A DNA stretch of 64,000 nucleotides. It comes from Gemmobacter lutimaris. GTDB taxonomy: Bacteria; Pseudomonadota; Alphaproteobacteria; Rhodobacterales; Rhodobacteraceae. Numbering within the stretch: position 1 is the stretch's first letter; each line of letters starts with the position of its first letter. The translations under genes were made by a program, and so were the position numbers. The DNA is taken from assembly GCF_003570715.1 (NCBI RefSeq), contig NZ_QXXQ01000013.1, forward strand, positions 1 through 64,000, given 5' to 3'. The notes under the pieces were generated by a model. It did no database searches, had not been told where the DNA came from, and saw only the letters and a program-made list of their open reading frames with translations. This document shows positions 8,409-18,249 of this stretch, one piece after another.

Positions 8409-8431
8409 CTGCCGCCCGGAATGGGCGGCAG
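8409..8431 (+). terminator. Stem-loop after the Gfo/Idh/MocA gene
   Basis: Perfect 9-bp inverted repeat CTGCCGCCC (8409-8417) and GGGCGGCAG (8423-8431) with a 5-base loop, 20 bases after the stop codon. There is no clear T-run after it, so it may be a Rho-aided or mRNA-stabilising 3' end. Nothing else is recognisable between here and 8634. Confidence 0.6.
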
Positions 8432-8634
8432 GATCAGCTTTGCGTATCAAGCAACATAACATTGATTATCCGCAAAATATCACGGCCAAGGGCTGCGCCG
8501 CAGTGCTGAACATCAAGACAGTTGCGATGCGGGCGCCGGTTCCACTGTGACCACGCCCACCATAGGTGCAAGCCGGACTTCGGACCCTGCCCCCCGCGCG
8601 GCAGCTATATGACTGACTGGTCACCAACAAGGCT

Positions 8635-8661
8635 GTGGCCCGCGCACTGAAGGCGGGCCAC
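8635..8661 (-). terminator. Stem-loop terminator of the quaternary-amine ABC operon
   Basis: Perfect 9-bp inverted repeat GTGGCCCGC (8635-8643) and GCGGGCCAC (8653-8661), ten bases beyond the permease stop on the minus strand, followed by a weak T-containing run (AGCCTTGTTGG). The position fits an operon end. Confidence 0.6.
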
Positions 8662-8670
8662 GGTCGCGGG

Positions 8671-10593
8671 TCAGCCTGCTGCCTTGCGCCGTCGTGCGGC
8701 CCAACCCGTCAGCAGGTGATCCGCCATCAACCCCATGAAAGCGACGGCAAGACCCAGCACTAGCCCCTTGCCGACATCGGTGGAGGACAAGGCGCGCTGC
8801 ATTTCCTGACCCAGATCCTGCGTGCCGATGAAGGCCGCAATGATCACCATGAACAGGGCGAACATGATCGACTGGTTTGCACCGATCATCAGGGTCGGCA
8901 AGGCCAGGGGCAGCTTCACATGCCACAAGAGTTGCGCCCGGCCCGCGCCCGACATTTCGGCCGCTTCGATCGTTTCGGGCGGAACTCCACACAGCCCCTC
9001 GATGGTGAAGCGCAGGATCGGCACTGTGGCAAAGACCATGACAGCCGCAACGACCGCCACATCATTCACCCCGAACAGCATCACGACCGGGATCAGGTAG
9101 ATGAAGCTCGGGAAGGTCTGGAGCGTGTCGCAGAGCAGCAGAAATCGCCGCGCGCGGTTGGGGCGGGCGGCGGCCCATAACCCCAGCGGCAGCCCGATCA
9201 GAAGCGCGATGGTTACAGCTACGGTCACCGTATATACGGTAATCATCGCCCGGTCCCACCAACCCGACAGCGCAATCGGCAGGATGAAGGCAAGGCAGAT
9301 CAGGGCCGAACGCACACCACCCACCAGCCAGCCAAGGGCAGCGATAAATGCCAGAACGGCGCTGAATGGCAGCCACAGGAATCCGTCGCGCAGCGGTATC
9401 AGAACCCATGTGATCAGGAACCAGCGGAGCCAGTCGGTCAGCGGGGTCACAAGGCGGATGAATCCGTCCACCCCGGCATCTATCGGCACCGCGAGGCTCA
9501 GCGCCTGTTTGCGTTCGACCCCCGCGAAATAGGGATGCGCTGCTGCCAGCGCGAAGCCCGCGGCGCACAACCCCAGCCAGATCAGCAACAGCCGGTTGCG
9601 CGCGGCCCAGGTGGCGCCGGGTTCCAGATGCGCGGGCTGCTTCATCGCCCAGGCTTTGGACAGCCGGTCCAGCACCACGGCCAGCAACACGATGGTGATA
9701 CCGATCTCGACGGACAGTCCGATTTTCAGTGATTGCAACAGGTTCAGCAGCTTCTGCCCCAGCCCCGGCATCCCGATGAACGAGGCCAGCACCACCATGG
9801 CAAGGCTTTGCATGATGACCTGATTGATACCGATCAGCAGCTCGGTCCGGGCAGCCGGAATGCGGACGCTGCGCATCAGCTGCCATTTGGTTGTGCCGCT
9901 CATCTTGCCGCTTTCGATGATCTCGGGCGGCACAGCGCGCAGACCCAGCAGCGTCATGCGGATCATCGGTGGCACCGAGAAGATGATGGTGACGATGGCG
10001 CCCGCTTTCGGCCCGACGCCGATGAACACCACAACCGGAATCATATAGGCGAAATGAGGCAGCGATTGCGCGATGTTGAGGATCGGGTTCATCACCCGCT
10101 CGACCCCGCGGAACCGCCAGGCCAGTGTGCCCGCCGACAGGCCCAGAGCCACCGAAAAAGGCGCTGCGACCATGATGACCGACAGGGTTTCCATCGCCCA
10201 TTTCCATTGCCCCATGACGGCGATCCAGACGAATGTGCCTGCCGACAGCAGCGCCAGCCGCCAGCCGGCCAGGGCATACCCCGCCATGCCCATCGTGGCG
10301 GCGATGACGACCCAGGGGATCGGCCCCAGCCGCGGCCAGCGCGACTTGCCGTAAAGCAGGTTCGCCGTCACATCGAGGCAAAACTCCACCGCGCCGGAAA
10401 AGGCACGAGTCACCGCCATCAACCCCAGATCGTCGCGCAGAAAGGCAAAGACCGCGTTGATCCAGTCCGCGAAAGGCAGGATCAACGGTTCGGGCAGTCG
10501 GATCAGTGCTTCGGGCAGGGCGAAACGGCCAAGGCACAGCAGCAACGCCAGACCTAGCAGCATGAGCGCGGGGTGGGAAAGACGCGGGTTCAT
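8671..10593 (-). CDS. Quaternary-amine ABC transporter permease, duplicated-domain (ProW/OpuAB/TmoW type)
   Basis: 640-residue membrane protein made of two binding-protein-dependent permease modules. The first covers roughly residues 130-310 and carries the EAA-type loop PPEIIESGKMSGTTKWQLMR. The second covers roughly 430-620 with PPETIEAAEMSGAGRAQLLW. The two loops are clearly homologous, showing an internal duplication. ProW/OpuAB of ordinary betaine systems have one such domain; a double-length permease is seen in some proteobacterial betaine/TMAO systems. The start overlaps the ATPase stop by 4 bases. It would carry a small methylated amine across the inner membrane. Confidence 0.9.
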   Translation of the reverse strand: MNPRLSHPALMLLGLALLLCLGRFALPEALIRLPEPLILPFADWINAVFAFLRDDLGLMAVTRAFSGAVEFCLDVTANLLYGKSRWPRLGPIPWVVIAATMGMAGYALAGWRLALLSAGTFVWIAVMGQWKWAMETLSVIMVAAPFSVALGLSAGTLAWRFRGVERVMNPILNIAQSLPHFAYMIPVVVFIGVGPKAGAIVTIIFSVPPMIRMTLLGLRAVPPEIIESGKMSGTTKWQLMRSVRIPAARTELLIGINQVIMQSLAMVVLASFIGMPGLGQKLLNLLQSLKIGLSVEIGITIVLLAVVLDRLSKAWAMKQPAHLEPGATWAARNRLLLIWLGLCAAGFALAAAHPYFAGVERKQALSLAVPIDAGVDGFIRLVTPLTDWLRWFLITWVLIPLRDGFLWLPFSAVLAFIAALGWLVGGVRSALICLAFILPIALSGWWDRAMITVYTVTVAVTIALLIGLPLGLWAAARPNRARRFLLLCDTLQTFPSFIYLIPVVMLFGVNDVAVVAAVMVFATVPILRFTIEGLCGVPPETIEAAEMSGAGRAQLLWHVKLPLALPTLMIGANQSIMFALFMVIIAAFIGTQDLGQEMQRALSSTDVGKGLVLGLAVAFMGLMADHLLTGWAARRRKAAG

Positions 10594-11621
10594 GCTGCGG
10601 GACCAAGCAGCAGGTCCAGTGCCGCAGCGCGGTCGATCAGGCCGGTGACCACGCCGTCACGGCCCGCGACCGGGATCAGGGCACGGTCGTCCTGAAGAAT
10701 GCGCCGGGCCAGCGCATGCAACGTCTCGATCGCGGGAAGCGCCGGCCCGTCGATGGCCCGTCCTTCGACCGCCAGCGCCAGCGCCCCGGCATGCACCACC
10801 CGCGCGCGATCTACAGCCGAGGTGAACTTGGCCACATAGGGGGTCGCCGGTGCCATCACGATGCGTTCCGGCGTGTCGATCTGTTCAATGGCGCCGTCCT
10901 TCATGATGGCGATGCGGTCGGCCAGCCGCAGCGCCTCGTCGAAATCATGGGTGATGAAAACGATGGTCTTGGCGAGCATCCCCTTCAGCCGCAGGAATTC
11001 ATCCTGCATCTCGCGCCGGATCAGCGGGTCCAGCGCCGAAAAGGGTTCGTCCAGAAACCAGATGTCCGGCTCTACCGCCAGACTGCGGGCGATGCCGACG
11101 CGCTGCTGCTGTCCGCCCGAAAGCTCGCGCGGGAAATAGCCCTCGCGCCCGCCGAGGCCCACGAGATTCAGCATCTCGCTGGCCCGCGCGATACGCGAAA
11201 TCCGGTCCTGCCCGCGCATTTCCAGCGGAAAGGCCACGTTTTCCAGCGCGGTGCGATGTGGCAGCAGGCCGAAGCTTTGAAACACCATGCCCATCTTGCG
11301 GCGACGCAGGTCGATCAGCTCGGTTTCGGTCATTGTGCCCAGGTCACGGCCCTCGACGGTGATCGCGCCGTCGGTAATGTCGATCAGCCGGGCAAGACAA
11401 CGGATCAGCGTGGATTTGCCGGAACCCGAAAGCCCCATGACCACCAGCATCTCGCCCCGCGCGATGTCGAGCGACACATTGCGCACCGCCGCGACATGGC
11501 CGGTCGCGCGCAGCTCTTCCGAAGTGGTTTCAGGCTTCAGGTGCCCGGTCAGTCGCTCGGGGTGATCGCCGAATACCTTCCAGACGTTCTTGCAGGAAAT
11601 GACGTTGTCGTTCTGACCCAT
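10590..11621 (-). CDS. Quaternary-amine ABC transporter ATPase (ProV/OpuAA/TmoV type)
   Basis: 343-residue ATPase with Walker A (GLSGSGKST), signature LSGGQQQR and Walker B (DIWFLDEPFSALDP). The ProV-type N-terminus KNVWKVFGDHPE is present, as is a long insert before Walker A including TSEELRATGHVAAVRNVSL. The C-terminal ~70 residues (LHALARRILQDDRALIPVAGRDGVVTGLIDRA) look like a CBS-type module, as in osmotically regulated ProV/OpuAA. It is coupled to the double permease gene by a 4-base overlap. It powers uptake of the ligand bound by the protein encoded at 11717-12670. Confidence 0.92.
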   Translation of the reverse strand: MGQNDNVISCKNVWKVFGDHPERLTGHLKPETTSEELRATGHVAAVRNVSLDIARGEMLVVMGLSGSGKSTLIRCLARLIDITDGAITVEGRDLGTMTETELIDLRRRKMGMVFQSFGLLPHRTALENVAFPLEMRGQDRISRIARASEMLNLVGLGGREGYFPRELSGGQQQRVGIARSLAVEPDIWFLDEPFSALDPLIRREMQDEFLRLKGMLAKTIVFITHDFDEALRLADRIAIMKDGAIEQIDTPERIVMAPATPYVAKFTSAVDRARVVHAGALALAVEGRAIDGPALPAIETLHALARRILQDDRALIPVAGRDGVVTGLIDRAAALDLLLGPAA

Positions 11622-11646
11622 GGTCGGACCTCGCAGCAGGGAAAGG

Positions 11647-11667
11647 CCACCCGGAAGAGCCGGGTGG
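11647..11667 (-). other. Intercistronic stem-loop between binding-protein and ATPase genes
   Basis: Perfect 8-bp inverted repeat CCACCCGG (11647-11654) and CCGGGTGG (11660-11667) with a 5-base loop, in the 95-base gap between the binding-protein stop and the ATPase start. Such hairpins commonly protect the upstream binding-protein message from 3' decay and so raise its level over the permease. Confidence 0.55.
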
Positions 11668-11716
11668 AGTTGGGCGTCCTGTCACAGGGAGGTGACGGAT
11701 GAACGCGCGGGCGAAG

Positions 11717-12676
<960 letters not shown>

Positions 12677-12794
12677 TTATCTGGCGCCGGGTTCGGGGCG
12701 GCGTTTTCCCCGGAAAGAGCACGTCTTTCCTGACAGGCAATATTAGCCAGCACTTGTGAACAGGTCAGGCTGTCGGGATGAACGGGCTGGAAAA

Positions 12795-12814
12795 AGATGT
12801 TACAAGATGTTAAC
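12795..12814. promoter_or_regulatory. Tandem candidate TorR-type boxes
   Basis: Two direct copies of AAGATGTTA, starting at 12795 and 12805, are spaced exactly 10 bp, as expected for an OmpR-family dimer on one face of DNA. They lie between the binding-protein gene (minus) and the response-regulator gene (plus). The second copy extends to GATGTTAAC, whose reverse complement GTTAACATC recurs between the kinase and periplasmic sensor genes at 16463-16471. Confidence 0.45.
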
Positions 12815-12849
12815 AGAATGAAGACCAGCAAGCCGGGACAAGCCAAACC

Positions 12850-13554
12850 GTGACCTCTCAAGCGGCGCATATCGTTGTGATCGAGGACGACGCGGTTACA
12901 CGCTCGGCGCTGGCCGGTTATCTGGAAACCTTCGGCTATCGCGTGACGGTCTGTGCTGGTGCCGAAGCGGCCGAACGGGTGCTAAATCAGGAAAACCCGG
13001 ATCTGCTGATCGTTGACATCAACCTGTCGGGCAAGGACGGGCTGGAGATCACCCGCGAACAACGCGCGCGGTCAGAGATCGGCATCATCCTGCTGTCGGG
13101 CCGCACAGATGACGTGGATCGCATCGTCGGGCTGGAACTGGGCGCCGACGATTATGTCTGCAAACCATTCAACCGGCGCGAATTGTTGGCGCGGGTGAAG
13201 AACCTGCTGCGCCGCACGGCGGCCATGCGGCAACTGGCGCGGCGGGTTGTGCATTTCGCAGGCTTCACCTTCGACACCGCCGCGCGCCATGTCAGCGGCG
13301 CCGATGGCGCACCGATTCAACTGACGCGGGCGGAATATGAACTGCTGCGCGCTTTCGTGATGAACCCCGGTATTGTGATGAACCGCGACCGCCTGCTGTC
13401 GGCGATCACCCATCGGCGACTGGCGACCAGCACACGCACGGTCGATGTTCTGGTGAAACGCCTGCGTGTCAAATTCGCCGATGATCCGAAGGTGCCGCGC
13501 ATTTTCGGCACCTCGCATGGCGAGGGCTACGTCTTCACCGCGCCGCTGGACTGA
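12850..13554 (+). CDS. OmpR/TorR-family response regulator
   Basis: 234 residues with a GTG start. The receiver domain (about 6-120) has the acidic pair in IEDDAVTR, phospho-acceptor D56 in LIVDINLSGKDGLE and conserved K in DDYVCKPFNRREL. The winged-helix output domain (about 140-232) has LTRAEYELLRAFV and RTVDVLVKRLRVKF, ending GTSHGEGYVFTAPL as in TorR/DorR proteins. Its cognate kinase is very likely the TorS-like hybrid encoded convergently; the two 3' ends overlap by 20 bases. A TorT-like periplasmic protein completes the set. Regulation of the adjacent ABC operon is inferred from the shared upstream motif. Confidence 0.9.
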   Translation: MTSQAAHIVVIEDDAVTRSALAGYLETFGYRVTVCAGAEAAERVLNQENPDLLIVDINLSGKDGLEITREQRARSEIGIILLSGRTDDVDRIVGLELGADDYVCKPFNRRELLARVKNLLRRTAAMRQLARRVVHFAGFTFDTAARHVSGADGAPIQLTRAEYELLRAFVMNPGIVMNRDRLLSAITHRRLATSTRTVDVLVKRLRVKFADDPKVPRIFGTSHGEGYVFTAPLD

Positions 13555-16420
13555 GGGATGTCGCTTCTATCCGGGGCTTTAAGGCCGCGAGGGTCGATTG
13601 CAGATCCTGCTCTGCCCGTGCGACCGCTGCCAGAAAGCGGGACAGCACGGTTTCCGGCACAGGCGGGTGCAGCCCGGCAAGCAAGTCTACCAGTTCGGGC
13701 ATGTCGAAATTGCCGACGGCACTTTTCAGTTGATGGGCATGACGCGCCAGTGCCGGGCGGTCGTCGCAGCGCGCCGAGGCGATGATCGCCTCGGCCCCCG
13801 GCCGCAGAGTTTCCAGCATCAGCGCCACCAGCGCACGGGTCTGGTCTGGCCCCAGATCGGTCAGCGCAGCCTGAACCGAGGCCGGAACGGCGGGTAGCGG
13901 GCAAGCCCGGTTCAGCGCGGCTGCCAGTGCCTCGGGTGTCAGGGGTTTGGCGATCATGTCGTTCATCCCGGCCGCGCGGCAGGCCTCCATTTCCTCGGGC
14001 TGGACATGGGCCGAAAGCCCGATGACCGGCAGATGCGCGGCGCCCGGTGTCGGGAGGGCACGGATGAGGCGTGTGGCCTCGATACCGGAGATACCGGGCA
14101 GGTTGACATCCATCAGCACGGCGTCGAAGTCGCAACGGGCCAGCCGGGCAACAGCATCTTCGCCAGTTTCGGAAAGGACGCAGATATGCCCCAGCGCATG
14201 CAGGAAGGACCGCGCCACCTCCTGATTGACGGGGTGATCCTCGACCACCAGCACCTTCAGCGCCCGCGGCGGGGCGACGGGTGCAGGGGCAAGCTCCGGC
14301 TCCGGCACCGCCTCTGCACGCTGGAATGGCACAGTCAGCGTGAAGGCCGCACCCATTCCGGGGCGGTTCTCGGCGCTCAGCGCGCCTCCCATCATTCCGG
14401 CCAGCCGCCGCGAGATCGACAGGCCGAGCCCGGTGCCGCCATAGGTGCGGGCGGTCTGGCTGTCCTCCTGCTGGAAGGGGGCAAAAATGCGTTCCATCGC
14501 GTCGGGGGCAATACCCTTGCCGGTATCCTCCACCCGGAAACGCAGGCACAGCGGCGCCTCGGGGCCGTCGCAGGGTTGCAGGATTGCGTGCAGCACCACT
14601 TCGCCTTCGGAGGTGAACTTGACCGCGTTCGACAGCAGATTGAACAGGATCTGCCGCAGCTTGCCCATATCGCCCTGCAAGGGCGGGACCGGCGCATCAG
14701 GCAGGATGCAGCGCAGACGCAGCCCTTTTTCCTCGGCGACCGGGGCCATCAGCAGGGCGATATCATGCAGCGCCATCGCAAGATCGAAGGTGACGCTGCT
14801 TTCGCTTGTGCCGCCCTGATCCAGTTTCGAATAGTCCAGAATACTGTTCAGAAGCCCCATCAGCCCGTTGCCAGAAGCCAGAGCTACGTTGACCCGTTCG
14901 GCCTGACGACGGGAAAGCCCTTCGTCCGACAGGCTGCGCAACATGCCCAGAACGCCATTCATCGGTGTGCGGATTTCGTGGCTCATCATGGCAAGGAAGT
15001 CCGATTTCGCACGGTCGGCCGCCTCGGCCCGCACACGGGCGGCATCATGGGCGGCTACCTCGCCGCGCAGTTGCTCGGTCTGTTCGTCTACCAGGGCCTG
15101 AAGTTCGTTGCGATGGCGATGCAGTTCGGTCAGATGGCGTTCGCGTTCTGCCGCGAAGGTGCGGTTGGCGATCGCCTGCTGGCGGAACACCTCGACCGCA
15201 CTTTCCATCCGGGCGATCTCGTCCTGCCCGTCAGGCTGGATTTCGGGGCCTAGATCGCCTTCTGCCAGCCCCGTCATCCGCGCAGACAGGACGTTCAGGC
15301 GCCGGATCAGGTTGCCCCGGACATAAAGCCACAGCACGGCCAGCGACAGCACCAGCGCCAGCAGGGCGGAAAAGGCATAGAGCCGCCGGGTCGCGGTGAT
15401 CGCCTGTTCGGCTGCCTGCCCCGCAGACATGGCGCGCGCCTCGATCTCATCGGCCAAAGCCGCCGCTGCAAGCTCCAGCGTCACTGCCGCCTGCCGCAAT
15501 TCGGTTTCCGCCGCCGCAATATGGTCGGTCAGCACCAGAACGGTGGCGGCGGTTTCAAACAGCGTGGCGCTTTCAGGTGGCGTGGCCACGCCTGTGCCGA
15601 TGGTGCGCAGCAGCACCAGCGCGCGTTCAGCGCGCCGCGGATCGTTCACCGACGCCAGACGTCGCGCGATTACCTTGGCGCGCAGGTCCAGATCCTGCCG
15701 GATCGTATCAAGCTCGTCCTGACTGCGAACGCCGGTCACCCTGTTGAGCAGAAGCCCGATTTCCGAAGCATGGGCACGCAGTTCAAACATCAGGCCCATC
15801 TGGAACAGATCGACCTCAATCAGCTTGTCAAGCGCTTCCAGCCGGGTATCCAGACTGGAAGCGGGGTCCATCTCAAGATCGTAAAGGCCCGAGATGACCG
15901 CCGCCGCGCCGGTTTCGGCATTGGCCACCAGCGTATCGGCGATTTCGGTCAGTTCGGCGGCGGCGGTGCGTCCGGCTTGCAGTTGCGTGTCGCGGCGCGC
16001 GATCAGATGAATGCGCTGGCGCACCTGACCGTCGATCGCCGCCAGCGCCCGCCGCAGTGCCGCTTCGGCCTCCATGGCGCGGGGCAAAGCCTCTCCCGGC
16101 ACATCGGATTGCCGCGCCAGACGGTCGCGCAGCGCATCTGCCCTTGAGAACAGGAAATCCGAGCGTTCGGTGCGCAGCGTCTCGTCAGTGACGGCGGCCA
16201 GTTCGGGTGCCATGGCGACGACACGGCTGGTTTCCTCGGCCACGCCGCGCACCTCGGAAATCGCCGGGATTGCCTCGGTCACCACGCGGGACTGGATGCG
16301 CGCCACATCCCGAAGTTCGAACCAGCCCAGAAGACCCGCCGCCGCCGGGAAGCCGGCGATCAGCAGGACGGCCAGCATCAGCCGCCCCCCAAGGCTGGAT
16401 CTGTAGTCGAGGATGCGCAA
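13535..16420 (-). CDS. Hybrid sensor histidine kinase, TorS-like
   Basis: 961 residues. Layout: first transmembrane helix about 13-33, long helical periplasmic sensor to about 345, second transmembrane helix about 349-368, HAMP about 370-420, and a coiled linker. Then come HisKA with H481 in MMSHEIRTPMNG, HATPase (NAVKFTSEGEV, VEDTGKGI, GGTGLGLSIS), a receiver with D771 in VLMDVNLPGISG and a C-terminal Hpt with H896 in HAHQLKSAVGNFD. This His-Asp-His phosphorelay order and the helical sensor match TorS. A separate periplasmic TorT-like partner is encoded divergently. It would sense TMAO or a similar amine and phosphorylate the regulator at 12850-13554. Confidence 0.9.
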   Translation of the reverse strand: MRILDYRSSLGGRLMLAVLLIAGFPAAAGLLGWFELRDVARIQSRVVTEAIPAISEVRGVAEETSRVVAMAPELAAVTDETLRTERSDFLFSRADALRDRLARQSDVPGEALPRAMEAEAALRRALAAIDGQVRQRIHLIARRDTQLQAGRTAAAELTEIADTLVANAETGAAAVISGLYDLEMDPASSLDTRLEALDKLIEVDLFQMGLMFELRAHASEIGLLLNRVTGVRSQDELDTIRQDLDLRAKVIARRLASVNDPRRAERALVLLRTIGTGVATPPESATLFETAATVLVLTDHIAAAETELRQAAVTLELAAAALADEIEARAMSAGQAAEQAITATRRLYAFSALLALVLSLAVLWLYVRGNLIRRLNVLSARMTGLAEGDLGPEIQPDGQDEIARMESAVEVFRQQAIANRTFAAERERHLTELHRHRNELQALVDEQTEQLRGEVAAHDAARVRAEAADRAKSDFLAMMSHEIRTPMNGVLGMLRSLSDEGLSRRQAERVNVALASGNGLMGLLNSILDYSKLDQGGTSESSVTFDLAMALHDIALLMAPVAEEKGLRLRCILPDAPVPPLQGDMGKLRQILFNLLSNAVKFTSEGEVVLHAILQPCDGPEAPLCLRFRVEDTGKGIAPDAMERIFAPFQQEDSQTARTYGGTGLGLSISRRLAGMMGGALSAENRPGMGAAFTLTVPFQRAEAVPEPELAPAPVAPPRALKVLVVEDHPVNQEVARSFLHALGHICVLSETGEDAVARLARCDFDAVLMDVNLPGISGIEATRLIRALPTPGAAHLPVIGLSAHVQPEEMEACRAAGMNDMIAKPLTPEALAAALNRACPLPAVPASVQAALTDLGPDQTRALVALMLETLRPGAEAIIASARCDDRPALARHAHQLKSAVGNFDMPELVDLLAGLHPPVPETVLSRFLAAVARAEQDLQSTLAALKPRIEATSLSPAAR

Positions 16421-16462
16421 CGGATGTCTCCGGGCTTGCTTCCGGGCGGGTGTTCACCGCAG

Positions 16463-16471
16463 GTTAACATC
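16463..16471. promoter_or_regulatory. Candidate TorR-type box between torS- and torT-like genes
   Basis: GTTAACATC in the 78-base divergent promoter region is identical to the reverse complement of the box at 12806-12814. A neighbouring GTTCACCGC may be a degenerate second half-site. The motif is short, so the evidence is its repeated placement at both promoters of the same system. Confidence 0.35.
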
Positions 16472-16498
16472 AATTCCGCAGAATGGGAGTGACCGCAG

Positions 16499-17575
16499 AT
16501 GCGCATTCTTCCGGGCCTTACCCTTGTGCTTGCCGCAGGTCTTGCGGGCGGTGGGCCGGGCCGGGCCGAAACCACATGGCGGCTGGAGGCACGCAGCCTG
16601 CCGTTCGACAGCAACAGTCCTGCGGTGCCCCTGACCTATCGGCCGCTGGACCGTGCAACGCGGCCGTGGCGGTTGTGTGTGTTGTATCCGCATCTGAAAG
16701 ACGCTTACTGGCTTTCGGTCAATTATGGCATGGTCGAGGAGGCACGGCGGCTGGGTGTCGGATTTGATGTGTTCGAGGCGGGCGGCTACCCCAATCTCGA
16801 CCGTCAGATCCAGCAGTTGAAAAGCTGCTTTTCCGCCGAATTTGACGCGGTGATCCTCGGAACCGTGTCCTATGACGGGCTGGTCCCGGTGGTCGAGGCG
16901 CTGGCTGCCCGCAAGCCGGTAATCGCGGCGGTGAACGACATTGACGACCGGGGTATCACCGGCAAGGCCAGCGTGCCCTGGGCCGAGATGGGCGCCGCGG
17001 CAGGACGGTTCATCGCCGCGCGCCATCCGGCGGGCAGCGCGCCGGTGAGAATTGCATGGTTTCCGGGGCCGCGTGGGGCGGGCTGGGTCAGTTTCGTCGA
17101 GCAGGGTTTCCGCGCCGCAATCGCAGGCAGCGCGGCCGAGATCGTGACCACGCTTTACGGTGATACCGGGCTGGAGCAGCAGGTCTTGCTGGTCGAACAG
17201 GCGCTGGAGCAACGTCCCGACATCGACTATCTGGTCGGCAGCGGTCCGATGGCCGAGGCGGCGGTGTCGATCCTGCGGGCACGCGGATTGACAGGGCGTG
17301 TCAGGATTGTTTCCACCTATCTTAGCCATGCTGTTTATCGTGGGATCATCCGGGGGCGGATCATGGCGGCGCCGACCGATTTTCCGGTCGAACAGGGGCG
17401 GCTTTCGGTGGAAATGGCAGTCCGCTCGCTGGAAGAGCAGCCAGGCTTGAAACAGGCCGGGCCGCCCATTCTGGTTGTGACGGCAGAAACCGCTGGCCGC
17501 GCGGTGGTGGACGGCTCGCTTGCTCCGGCAAGTTTCGTCCCGGTGTTTTCCATGTCAGCCGGAAAGGCACCCTGA
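16499..17575 (+). CDS. TorT-like periplasmic sensor-partner protein
   Basis: 358 residues with a signal peptide (about residues 1-23). It has the periplasmic-binding-protein type I fold of the TorT family: WRLCVLYPHLKDAYWLSVNYGMVEEARRLGVGFDVFEAGGYPN, then GAVSY-like GTVSYDGLVP, and RIAWFPGPRGAGWV. TorT binds TMAO and presents it to TorS in the periplasm. The gene is divergent from the TorS-like kinase and is not followed by ABC permease genes, which supports a sensory rather than transport role. No TMAO reductase gene is in the window. The system may therefore control TMAO or betaine uptake rather than respiration. Confidence 0.82.
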   Translation: MRILPGLTLVLAAGLAGGGPGRAETTWRLEARSLPFDSNSPAVPLTYRPLDRATRPWRLCVLYPHLKDAYWLSVNYGMVEEARRLGVGFDVFEAGGYPNLDRQIQQLKSCFSAEFDAVILGTVSYDGLVPVVEALAARKPVIAAVNDIDDRGITGKASVPWAEMGAAAGRFIAARHPAGSAPVRIAWFPGPRGAGWVSFVEQGFRAAIAGSAAEIVTTLYGDTGLEQQVLLVEQALEQRPDIDYLVGSGPMAEAAVSILRARGLTGRVRIVSTYLSHAVYRGIIRGRIMAAPTDFPVEQGRLSVEMAVRSLEEQPGLKQAGPPILVVTAETAGRAVVDGSLAPASFVPVFSMSAGKAP

Positions 17576-17732
17576 ACCAGCGATACGCAGATACGGGAAT
17601 GACACCGCTGGCCCGGTCAGGGAATACAGAGTGTAACATCCTGAATCGGACCTGAGAAGCGGGCCGCAGAACGCTGTGAAGACGCCCGGTCAAACTCCGC
17701 TTCCAGAGACCGGGGTCAGGCTCGGCCTTGCG

Positions 17733-17815
17733 TCATGGCCGGAACATGACGGTCGCAGCCAGGGTGACGGTGGAGAGGACCATCTTGGGGCATCAGTCGT
17801 AGCGGGTGGCTCACT
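17733..17815 (-). pseudogene. IS5-family transposase C-terminal remnant
   Basis: Read on the minus strand, this stretch translates as ATRYD, stop, CPKMVLSTVTLAATVMFRP, stop. That resembles the usual C-terminus of IS5-family transposases (TRYDRCPK...LAATVIFW), but with the conserved arginine codon changed to a stop. Sequence further upstream on this strand no longer reads as transposase, and no terminal repeats were identified. It is an old insertion scar. Confidence 0.6.
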
Positions 17816-18075
17816 CGAACCCCGGAATGCTTTGTGGCTATTGCTGTTGTAGGGCGACTGTCGGGACGAACAGGCCCGGTTTTCCCTGTCACCAAGCCCC
17901 CTGACCCGCTCCCATCAGCATCCAGATCGGATCGCAGAACTTGACTGAGAGGCGATCAGCGCGGCCGATCTTGCCCGTGGCTGTGCCGCGTCTGCCCACA
18001 TGCCAAGCTGGATTCCTAAGTATCGTATATCACCTAACGCGCCTTTATTTGCAAAATATGACTAATAGTCTACAC

Positions 18076-18096
18076 AATTATTGACATTCAATAATT
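18076..18096. promoter_or_regulatory. 21-bp palindrome overlapping a TTGACA -35 element, upstream of cupin gene
   Basis: Perfect 9-bp arms AATTATTGA (18076-18084) and TCAATAATT (18088-18096) flank CAT. The element contains TTGACA (18081-18086), a good -35 hexamer, so a protein bound here would block RNA polymerase. A weaker TTGACAT-centred palindrome lies before the dctP gene at 18924-18940. A common regulator, perhaps the IclR protein at 22593, is a reasonable candidate. Confidence 0.5.
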
Positions 18097-18249
18097 GATG
18101 TAACATAGAACCGCAAGGTTAGGGAAAATGCGCTGATGATTGCGAAGCTGCTCCCCTGTCGAGCCTCTTCATCAAGGACGGCGCGGGCCGGCGCCCCGCT
18201 GTCTTCGCCCGCCGCCCTGCACAGCTTTTGCCCCTCAATGAAGAAAAGG

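Larger units (their letters stand above)
17576..18249. other. Long intergenic stretch with decayed transposase and AT-rich promoter region
   Basis: This 670-base stretch holds no credible intact gene. It contains the IS5-type remnant near 17733-17815, unrecognised sequence to about 18000, then a sharply AT-rich segment (about 18020-18120) carrying a palindromic promoter element. The open frame starting at 18136 is probably leader sequence for the cupin gene. Confidence 0.6.
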
